From NCBI GenBank assembly GCA_030618105.1, contig JAUXED010000009.1:1-41631 (forward strand): a stretch of 41,631 nt of DNA, written 5' to 3'. Positions 35,421 to 41,631 of the stretch are shown here, one piece after another; position 1 is the stretch's first letter; each line of letters starts with the position of its first letter. Below the pieces are notes generated by a model, which was not told the origin of the DNA, did not search any database, and saw nothing but the letters and a program-made list of their open reading frames with translations. The position numbers and the translations under genes were made by a program. Source of the DNA: Bacteroidota bacterium. GTDB lineage: Bacteria > Bacteroidota > Bacteroidia > Bacteroidales > VadinHA17.

Positions 35421-36308
35421 TTATGCTCTGGGATGAGCTAGTTTATAAACTTGTTTTAATTTCTCGAATGTATTATGTGTATATATTTGTGTTGCAGATA
35501 AATTTGCATGACCCAGTAATTCTTTAACCGCATTTAAATCTGCCCCATTATTTAAAAGATGTGTAGCAAATGTATGCCTGAGAATATGAGGACTTTTTTT
35601 CTCAATCGTTGTTACAAACTCTAAATGTTTCTTCACAATCCGGTAAACCAATTTACCATACATTTTTTTACCCTTATCTGATAAAAAGAAATAGGAATCA
35701 ACAAGCCCGGGAAAAGATTCGTTCCGGTATTTCAGGTATTTTTCTATATTTGGGATTATCTCTTTTGTAAACGGTATTATCCTCTCTTTATTCCTTTTAC
35801 CCAATACTTTAATCGTCATCCCGTTAATATCAATATCATGATCATGCATTCCTATTAATTCTTCTCTTCTTATTCCTGTAACATATAATATCTCTATTAG
35901 TAACCTATTTCTTGTTCCGCTAAAATCTTCTCCAAAATCATATTGATCGAGTAACTGATCCATATGCTTCTGTTCAACAAATTCAGGTAGTTTTGTCTTT
36001 TGCTTCAGACCCAGAATACCATTCATCGGGTTTTTTGTAATAGTACCTTCTCTAATAAGGAACTGGTAAAATGTTTTTAGTGTAGTTAATTTTCGATTCA
36101 CCGAGCGTGGAGCCAGACCTTCTTCCATAAGCTGAACAACCCAGCCCCTAACAACCTTAACATCAACCTCATCAAGATTCAGGTTTTTATGAACAGATCT
36201 GCAATACCTGGTAAATTGATCCAAATCAATACTATAGGATTGTACGGTGTTTGAAGAATTTCGTTTTTCGTGCTGTAGATATCCTAAAAAGGATTCCTTG
36301 TAATTCAT
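35421..36308 (-). CDS. XerC/XerD-like tyrosine recombinase
   Basis: 295 aa from ATG 36308 (MNYKESFLGYLQ). The track start at 36326 is a TTG lying upstream of the Shine-Dalgarno-like GGGGAGG and is rejected. The N-terminal SAM-like DNA-binding domain is followed by the catalytic domain with Arg in VTGIRREEL near residue 165, HILRHTFATHLLNNGADLNAVK (HxxR) near 240, GHANLSATQIYTH and the Tyr nucleophile in the same segment. Length and lack of accessory genes fit a housekeeping chromosome-dimer resolvase rather than a phage integrase. Which of XerC or XerD it is cannot be settled. Confidence 0.88.
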   Translation of the reverse strand: MNYKESFLGYLQHEKRNSSNTVQSYSIDLDQFTRYCRSVHKNLNLDEVDVKVVRGWVVQLMEEGLAPRSVNRKLTTLKTFYQFLIREGTITKNPMNGILGLKQKTKLPEFVEQKHMDQLLDQYDFGEDFSGTRNRLLIEILYVTGIRREELIGMHDHDIDINGMTIKVLGKRNKERIIPFTKEIIPNIEKYLKYRNESFPGLVDSYFFLSDKGKKMYGKLVYRIVKKHLEFVTTIEKKSPHILRHTFATHLLNNGADLNAVKELLGHANLSATQIYTHNTFEKLKQVYKLAHPRA

Positions 36309-36311
36309 ATA

Positions 36312-36325
36312 TGGGGGCCTCCCCA
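36312..36325 (-). promoter_or_regulatory. Strong Shine-Dalgarno inside a G/C hairpin before the xerC-like start
   Basis: Minus strand TGGGGAGGCCCCCA. The GGAGG core lies 9 bases before ATG 36308 and at the same time forms a 5-bp stem (TGGGG/CCCCA) with loop AGGC. It is the only long G/C run in this AT-rich gap and decides the start codon of the recombinase. Folding would hide part of the ribosome-binding site. Confidence 0.6.
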
Positions 36326-36375
36326 AATAAAATTAATTAAAGACGTTTAGTATACATTCCTGTTAATGGATGTAA

Positions 36376-36567
36376 CTATTCCTCTTCTTCCTGAATCTTT
36401 TGTTTATATACGGCTTTCTTTACAATTTCACGCTTCTTCTTCGAAGGTTTAATAAAAGCCTGCCTTTCCCTGAGCTCCCTAATTACTCCGGTTTTTTCAA
36501 ATTTTCGTTTGAACTTCTTCAGCGCCCTTTCTATATTTTCACCTTCTTTTACTGGTATTACAATCAT
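36376..36567 (-). CDS. rpsU: Ribosomal protein bS21
   Basis: 63 aa. MIVIPVKEGENIERALKKFKRKFEKTG and the basic tail KPSKKKREIVKKAVYKQK are typical of S21 in Bacteroidota, ending in EEEE. In Bacteroidota ribosomes bS21 helps to mask the anti-Shine-Dalgarno sequence, and some relatives have a strong Shine-Dalgarno on rpsU itself for feedback. Here the rpsU start is preceded by AAACAAAAAAAGTTAAT with no Shine-Dalgarno, whereas the next gene has one. It is 67 bases upstream of the xerC-like gene. Confidence 0.96.
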   Translation of the reverse strand: MIVIPVKEGENIERALKKFKRKFEKTGVIRELRERQAFIKPSKKKREIVKKAVYKQKIQEEEE

Positions 36568-36596
36568 ATTAACTTTTTTTGTTTAAAATTGAGCCG

Positions 36597-36627
36597 CAAA
36601 TTTATAAATTGATATCTCATTATCAAA
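36597..36627 (-). promoter_or_regulatory. Promoter of rpsU (and probably xerC-hpf)
   Basis: On the minus strand TTTG, 19 bases, then TAAATTTG, a perfect Bacteroidota consensus. The -7 box is 30 bases upstream of the rpsU ATG. It shares ATTTATAAATTTGC with the tRNA-tuf promoter. Confidence 0.75.
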
Positions 36628-36656
36628 CAGATTTCTAAAAAAAATAATAGTGCCCA

Positions 36657-36840
36657 AAGTTTAAAGTGTCTAAAATGCCTAAAATGCCTAAAATTGAAGA
36701 AACATGAGTCGCCCCATTTCCTCATCACCTCATCACCTTATCACTTTATCACCTCATCACCTCTTTTCCTTTTCTTCATTCTTCCTATTTACTACTTACT
36801 ATTTACTTCTTACTTCTTCACTTCATCACCTCATTTACTC
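36657..36840. repeat. Low-complexity intergenic spacer with short tandem repeats
   Basis: The gap 36568-36890 (323 bases) holds, apart from the rpsU promoter, only simple repeats. A 9-bp unit TAAAATGCC occurs at 36671-36694. A run of CATCACCT and CTTATCACTT variants fills 36720-36764, and CTTATTTA/CTTCACTTCATCACC variants fill 36785-36835. The ORF called here is a translation of the repeat. No gene is supported. Confidence 0.8.
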
Positions 36841-36890
36841 ACTAAATATAATGTTTTTTTGACTCTAATCAAATAAAAAGAACAAAAAAA

Positions 36891-37814
36891 TCAATTTGAT
36901 TCTTCCATACTCACCACAATATACGGTTTGATCCTTGAAAAACTTTCTTCGGGAATTATCCTGTTGGTTTTTAATTCGTTAACATCTTTAATATTTCCCT
37001 GAATATCTCTGTAATTTAATATACCCTTAACTGTATAAACATCCAGGTAGGGGTGTCTGATTAGTTTTGAATAAGCGGCTTTATTAAGATCAATTCTTGT
37101 TATTCCGGTTGTATCAATATTAACTGCCCGACTAATATTTTCAAATGTCTCATAAGGCAAACCATACACCTCAAGAAGCTGTTCTTTCATGACAAATCCT
37201 CCTAACAGGTTCCTGTATTTCAATATTCTTCCGGCTAAAACCGGACCAATACCCGGTAAATCAACAAGTAAGAGAGAATCAGCTGAATTAAGCTCAACTA
37301 ATGATACTTTTTTATCATTGACAATTACCCGTGTACCGGTTTTTATATCCGGGTCATCAATTTCCGGAATCTGTATGTATGGCTCTGCCCGTTTATACCA
37401 ATCCATTTTCAAACCATATATCTTCTTAAGGTCTTCAGGCTTATAAAACCGACCGCCCTTCTTCAAATATTTTCTGATAGTGTTTATTGTTTTATCAGAA
37501 AGGCCAAGATGCTTCCACTTATCAACCGAAAGAACATTCGGATCAAATTCAAAAAACTGAATATCATCCATGTTTTCAAATGGTTTATCCCTGTTTTTCA
37601 AAGGTAAAACATCATCTTCTGCACTACTAATCAATTGTTCAAATGCCTCAATCTCTTTTTCAAAATCAGAATAGTCTGTTTTCCGGTTAACAATAATCTT
37701 TGGTAAAAAAAGATATCCTGCCAAAACAAGAATTATAAGAACAACCAATACCAGGGTTCCATTCTTTTCTGCTTTTGAGAAAGTAAAGTATTGTTTTAGA
37801 AAATTGCGGATCAT
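36891..37814 (-). CDS. Helix-hairpin-helix (ComEA-like) membrane-anchored protein
   Basis: 307 aa. A TM anchor near residues 22-37 (VLVVLIILVLAGYLFL) is preceded by positively charged residues and follows an N-terminal KQYFTFSKAEKNG common to Bacteroidota homologues. The outer part has repeated HhH units: LKKIYGLKMDWYKRAEPYI, then VELNSADSLLLVDLPGIGPVLAGRILKYR near 175-203 (the ComEA signature), then INLNKAAYSKLIRHPYLDVYTVKGI-like repeats. ComEA proteins bind DNA, for example in uptake. Whether this one does so here is not shown, and no com genes are adjacent. Confidence 0.8.
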   Translation of the reverse strand: MIRNFLKQYFTFSKAEKNGTLVLVVLIILVLAGYLFLPKIIVNRKTDYSDFEKEIEAFEQLISSAEDDVLPLKNRDKPFENMDDIQFFEFDPNVLSVDKWKHLGLSDKTINTIRKYLKKGGRFYKPEDLKKIYGLKMDWYKRAEPYIQIPEIDDPDIKTGTRVIVNDKKVSLVELNSADSLLLVDLPGIGPVLAGRILKYRNLLGGFVMKEQLLEVYGLPYETFENISRAVNIDTTGITRIDLNKAAYSKLIRHPYLDVYTVKGILNYRDIQGNIKDVNELKTNRIIPEESFSRIKPYIVVSMEESN

Positions 37815-37897
37815 AAGTTTCGGTTAGTTGTCAGGATACCAAAATTAAGAATATAGCTTCACAAAGTAAAAAATTTTCACAACGAAAACGGAAATGC

Positions 37898-39262
37898 CTA
37901 ATTTCCAAATACCCTAAGTTTATAAAGGAAAACCATTGCAATTGCAATAGGTGCAATAAACTTTACAATAAAAATAAAAGCGGGCAAGTACCTGATCCTA
38001 AGACTTCCTGAATTTGAGAGTTCGTCCCCGGCTATCCTGGCTTTGAGTGACCATCCAATAAATATTACAATAAAGAATCCTCCTGTCGGCAGAAGAATAT
38101 TGGCAGATGTAAAGTTCATTATTTTAAAAATATTTAAACCAAACAATGTCAGACTAGATGCCCATCCCCAGGATGCAGCAGCAAAAACTCCCAAAACGGA
38201 TATAGAAGCTGCTGCAAGAATGGTAGCTTTCTTTCTGCTCATTTTCAATTCTTCAATAAAATAAGCAACTACGACTTCAAGAACTGAGATAGTAGAAGTT
38301 AATGCAGCCACTGTGAGAAGAATAAAGAACATCAGGGAGAAAATGTATCCTCCGGGCATCTGCTGGAATATTTTCGGAAGAGTAATAAATACCAAACCTT
38401 CTTCAGAAGCAGGATCAATACCAAAAGCAAAAACAGCAGGAAAAATAGCAATCCCGGCAAGAACTGCTATAAAGGTATCAGCTAATGAAACGCTTAGAGC
38501 TGTATTTGCAAGATTTTCCTTTTTTCTGATATATGAACCATAGGTAATAAGTGTTCCCATACCAATACTTAATGAGAAGAAAGCCTGCCCAAGCGCTTCC
38601 AGAACAGTTTTACCCGTGATTTTTGAAAAATCGGGCTTAAACAGAAAAGATAATCCTTCAGATGCACCCGGTAATGTCACTGCCCTGATATCCAAAATAA
38701 TAATCAACACCAACAGTAATGGCATTAAAACTTTCGTATATTTTTCAATACCTTTTTGCACCCCGGCTAAAATTATCCAGGCTGTCATAGCCATAAATAT
38801 CAACATCCATAAAACAGGCCTTATGGATCCTTCCCGGAAAGCATCAAACATACCGGTAAGCTCTTCTGAAGATTTTCCCTCGAATGCATTGGTAACAGAC
38901 TGGAAAAGATACTCAAGAGTCCATCCTGCTACAGCACTATAAAAAGCCAGTATCATAAAAGCAGCTCCAACACCCATTAAACCAACAAGAAACCATGGTT
39001 TACCAGGTGCCAGTTTTTTAAATGCACCATATGGATTTCGTAGTGACCGTCTGCCAATGACAAATTCAGACATCATTACCGGAATGCCAATTCCTATTAC
39101 AAACAACAAGTAAACAACCAGGAAAGCTCCCCCGCCATTCTCTCCGACAACATAGGGGAATCGCCAGATATTTCCAAGACCGATCGCTGAACCCGCGGCG
39201 GCGGCAATCACTCCAAATTTACTGGTAAAACTACCCCGGTTTTGTAAGTCGTGATGAGACAT
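37898..39262 (-). CDS. Sodium-dependent transporter, NSS (SNF) family
   Basis: 454 aa, about 11-12 TM helices. TM1 carries the NSS signature GVIAAAAGSAIGLGNIWRFPYVVGENGGGAFLVVY (shown in part below 20 residues: AIGLGNIWRFPY), whose unwound part binds Na+ and substrate. Later segments include SLSIGMGTLITYGSYI (TM6 region). Bacterial members import amino acids or related amines with Na+, as LeuT and MhsT do. The substrate is not readable. It stands alone: 83 bases to the HhH gene and 96 to the TamL-like gene, with no clear terminator. Confidence 0.92.
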   Translation of the reverse strand: MSHHDLQNRGSFTSKFGVIAAAAGSAIGLGNIWRFPYVVGENGGGAFLVVYLLFVIGIGIPVMMSEFVIGRRSLRNPYGAFKKLAPGKPWFLVGLMGVGAAFMILAFYSAVAGWTLEYLFQSVTNAFEGKSSEELTGMFDAFREGSIRPVLWMLIFMAMTAWIILAGVQKGIEKYTKVLMPLLLVLIIILDIRAVTLPGASEGLSFLFKPDFSKITGKTVLEALGQAFFSLSIGMGTLITYGSYIRKKENLANTALSVSLADTFIAVLAGIAIFPAVFAFGIDPASEEGLVFITLPKIFQQMPGGYIFSLMFFILLTVAALTSTISVLEVVVAYFIEELKMSRKKATILAAASISVLGVFAAASWGWASSLTLFGLNIFKIMNFTSANILLPTGGFFIVIFIGWSLKARIAGDELSNSGSLRIRYLPAFIFIVKFIAPIAIAMVFLYKLRVFGN

Positions 39263-39358
39263 AAGTACAGAATATTATAATGAATAAAACCGATATATAA
39301 AAAGTGAACAAATTTGTAAAAAACGGACTATTATTTTAAATTTCATGACTAAGAAATG

Positions 39359-41631
39359 TTAAAATGGATAACCAATTCCGAGGTGCAATGTAAAATCATC
39401 CTTAAAATTTACTCCGCCGTTAGTTATAATCCATTTATTACTACCATTAATAGAAGGATCCCTAAGCTTCATTCCCAGATCAAGGCGAAAAATGAAGAAT
39501 GAGAAATCAAACCTTGTACCAAATCCGGTACCTAATGCAATATCATCATAGAATTTATCCCATTGGAAAACAGAACCTGGCCGTTCATCTTCCTGCCTTA
39601 TTGACCAGATATTACCTGCGTCAAGGAACAAAGCTCCTTCAAGTACCCAAAAAAGTTTAAACCTGTATTCAAGGTTTGTTTCAAATTTTATATCAGCAGT
39701 TTGATTATAGAATTTGACATCACCGGGATTATAAGAGCCAGGACCAAGCTCTCTGACATGCCACGCACGAATACCGTTAGCCCCTCCACCGAAATATTGC
39801 TTCTCGAATGGCATCGCCTGCGAATTTCCATATGGATAACCAACACCCAAAAAAGCACGGTATACAAGCTGGTCCGTCTTATTGATATAATGATGATACC
39901 GAAAATCAATATCCCCTTTAAGATATTGTGCGTATTCCAATCCTAAAATACTGTAGTTTTCATTCTCAATTTTCCGGTTTGAAATATTCAATAAACCGGA
40001 CAATGAATTTCCGGCAGACTCCATGTTCAGGCGAAAGAATGTATAGTCAGCCACCTTCTTTATATTCTGGTTATTGTAAATGTAACTGTAATTCAGAGCC
40101 GTGATCAATACATCTTTATAACTGTAGGCAAGGTAGGTAGTTGTATCAAGTTTTTGGGCAAAATCGGGATCAATAACCGGTAGCTTCACTGCATTAATTT
40201 CCAGCGGATTCACTATATGTGTGGAGTGTTTTGATGATTGCCAGTGATATCCAAAAGAAATATTTGCAATAGTCCTGGTAAAAACAGGCCTTTTCTGATA
40301 ATTATAAGCGAATGACAAAAAGGTTTCGGGGTTATATTTCTTAATAAATCTTTCGGCATCAAGGAAAGGAAAAAGGAATTTTGGAAAATTGATTCTTGCT
40401 TCTGTACCCAGCTCAAGTGTATTTTGTAAAGTGCCTGATTTTTCAGTAAGTGTTTCAAAAGCCCCTTTCAACTTAAGATCAAGAACTTCAGACCCTCTAA
40501 ACAAATTACGGTGCTTATATAATAAATTAACTGCTCCACCTAAATTTCCTGCCGAATTCGTGCCTTCAAGCTCAATGGTATAAGATTGAAGGGTAATGGG
40601 TATCAATTGAATGTGACAATTCAGTAAATAGTCATCTTCTTGCTTTCCTGTATTTTCAACTTCTTTGAAATTAATATTGATAGACCTGTAAACATCGAGC
40701 GAGGTTAAATGTAAACGGGTTTGCTCCACATCAGTCTGGTCGTAATATTGACCTCCCTTAATATAATTCGATTGAAGAATACGCTTAGATTTGACCAGGA
40801 AGTTACTATCCCTGCCCATCATATAAAATCCGTCATAATAAAAAGTATCAAGATCCTGATAATACTTGCCGGGATCAGCAAGGGCTGATTGCGGATCAAA
40901 ACCGGGGTAAATAAAAACATTGTTTATTTTATATTTTCGATGAGGGACTTTCAGAATCCGGTTTGAAACTGTTTGTATACGATACTTATTTATTACCAGG
41001 GTAAGATCAAGCTGATGATCACCAGCAGTACTGTCAGCCTTAAAAGAAATATATTCTTTCGAAAAATTATAATATCCATCGTTTCTAATTAGTCGTTCAA
41101 TTCTTAACCTTTCCTGCTGAAGAATATCAACATCATATTTTTGTCCGGTACGGATGACTGATGAAATTGTATCCGCCAGAATGATTTTTGCAATTACCGT
41201 ATCTTCGATCTGATAATTTATTTTTCTGATTTTAAAAGGAATACCTGAACGAACCTGAAAAATAACCCGTGCTTTTTTCTTTTTAGTGAAAATTGTATCA
41301 TTTACAGAAGCATTGAAGTATCCCTTATGAACAAGGAAGGATTCAATATCCTTACTGGATTTACCTGTTTGAAATTCATCAAATATCACAGGTTCTTCAC
41401 CAATAGTGCGCAACCATTTATGGGGCCATTTTTCTTTCTCCTGATTTGACAAATTATACAGTCCAAGATGAAATCGAAATCCAAAAATCTTTTTATTAGG
41501 CTTTTGCTTTATATAATCTTTAAGCTCACTTTTACTGATACTTTTTGTTTTTTGATCAAAATGAATAGAATTATTATCAAGAAGGGTCTTGTTTTCAGGT
41601 ATGTATTTAGTTGGATTACACGACACAAAAA
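39359..41631 (-). CDS. TamL-type BamA/TamA-like outer-membrane lipoprotein (5' end beyond the window)
   Basis: The track begins at a GTG (41626), but the frame stays open to the window edge. The residues before it read F-V-S-C, so SCNPTKYIPE is the lipobox Cys and early mature part of a lipoprotein whose signal peptide is cut off. Residues to about 330 are POTRA-like (FEVRSGIPFKIRKINYQIED region, IYRSININF-like repeats). The C-terminal half is a 16-strand-type barrel with FGGGANGIRAWHVRELGPGSYN (Omp85 motif region) and a terminal aromatic signal LHLGIGYPF. The lipidated TamA-like TamL of Bacteroidota fits best. Role: outer-membrane protein or envelope assembly, inferred. Confidence 0.85.
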   Translation of the reverse strand, partial: FVSCNPTKYIPENKTLLDNNSIHFDQKTKSISKSELKDYIKQKPNKKIFGFRFHLGLYNLSNQEKEKWPHKWLRTIGEEPVIFDEFQTGKSSKDIESFLVHKGYFNASVNDTIFTKKKKARVIFQVRSGIPFKIRKINYQIEDTVIAKIILADTISSVIRTGQKYDVDILQQERLRIERLIRNDGYYNFSKEYISFKADSTAGDHQLDLTLVINKYRIQTVSNRILKVPHRKYKINNVFIYPGFDPQSALADPGKYYQDLDTFYYDGFYMMGRDSNFLVKSKRILQSNYIKGGQYYDQTDVEQTRLHLTSLDVYRSININFKEVENTGKQEDDYLLNCHIQLIPITLQSYTIELEGTNSAGNLGGAVNLLYKHRNLFRGSEVLDLKLKGAFETLTEKSGTLQNTLELGTEARINFPKFLFPFLDAERFIKKYNPETFLSFAYNYQKRPVFTRTIANISFGYHWQSSKHSTHIVNPLEINAVKLPVIDPDFAQKLDTTTYLAYSYKDVLITALNYSYIYNNQNIKKVADYTFFRLNMESAGNSLSGLLNISNRKIENENYSILGLEYAQYLKGDIDFRYHHYINKTDQLVYRAFLGVGYPYGNSQAMPFEKQYFGGGANGIRAWHVRELGPGSYNPGDVKFYNQTADIKFETNLEYRFKLFWVLEGALFLDAGNIWSIRQEDERPGSVFQWDKFYDDIALGTGFGTRFDFSFFIFRLDLGMKLRDPSINGSNKWIITNGGVNFKDDFTLHLGIGYPF

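Noticed and set aside
35421-36308. XerC-like recombinase as the integrase of a mobile element
   Set aside because: It lies in a conserved housekeeping run (rpsU, hpf, tRNA-tuf) with no phage genes, direct repeats or duplicated tRNA ends detected.
36720-36835. Possible CRISPR-like array of CATCACCT units
   Set aside because: Units are only 8-10 bases, contiguous and degenerate, with no spacers of regular size and no cas genes.
36694-36876. 60-aa ORF rich in Ser, Phe and Leu
   Set aside because: It is made of the CATCACCT-type low-complexity repeat and has no family resemblance.

Overview
The window comes from a member of the Bacteroidota, most likely in or near Bacteroidales/Marinilabiliales. 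Four things support this. Two promoters match the Bacteroidota sigma consensus (TTTG, 19-20 nt, TAnnTTTG) perfectly and another almost does. There is an S46 dipeptidyl-peptidase and a lipidated TamA-like barrel (TamL type). A DUF3467 gene sits directly after rpoC. Intergenic DNA is AT-rich, with degenerate short repeats. No species can be named from the sequence alone.

Region 1 (1-9797) is a compact [NiFe]-hydrogenase locus. hypF-hypC-hypD-hypE (maturation; hypE runs off the left edge) is transcribed leftward. Divergently, hoxF-hoxU-hoxY-hoxH-hoxW encodes a four-subunit NAD+-linked cytoplasmic hydrogenase (group 3d type) plus its large-subunit protease. A His-rich UreH/NicO-like membrane protein, a plausible nickel transporter, converges on hoxW and overlaps it. 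hypA and hypB are not in view.

Region 2 (10000-10678) is an isolated MNT nucleotidyltransferase/HEPN pair with the layout of a toxin-antitoxin module.

Region 3 (10774-15286, leftward) holds a DPP11-like S46 peptidase, a Maf pyrophosphatase, a UbiA-family prenyltransferase and a KdsC-type HAD phosphatase.

Region 4 (15306-21449, leftward) reads etfB, etfA, a membrane Fe-S oxidoreductase resembling ETF:menaquinone oxidoreductases, a long acyl-CoA dehydrogenase and a small Cys-rich lipoprotein. Together these look like a route moving electrons from acyl-CoA oxidation to the quinone pool.

Region 5 (21524-36627, leftward) is the core information-processing cluster. It reads rpsU-xerC-like-hpf, then tRNA-Thr(TGT)-Tyr-Gly-Thr(GGT)-tuf-tRNA-Trp-secE-nusG-rplK-rplA-rplJ-rplL-rpoB-rpoC-DUF3467. 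Two near-identical strong promoters start the rpsU and tRNA-tuf units. Candidate RNA hairpins lie in the nusG-rplK and rplL-rpoB gaps.

Region 6 (36657-41631) has a low-complexity spacer, a ComEA-like helix-hairpin-helix protein, an NSS-family Na+ symporter and a 5'-truncated TamL/BamA-like outer-membrane lipoprotein.

I did not find a convincing wholly new system. The most notable accessory content is the complete hox/hyp/nickel locus in this lineage. The most notable small-scale signals are the leader and spacer RNA structures and a Shine-Dalgarno hairpin in front of the xerC-like gene.
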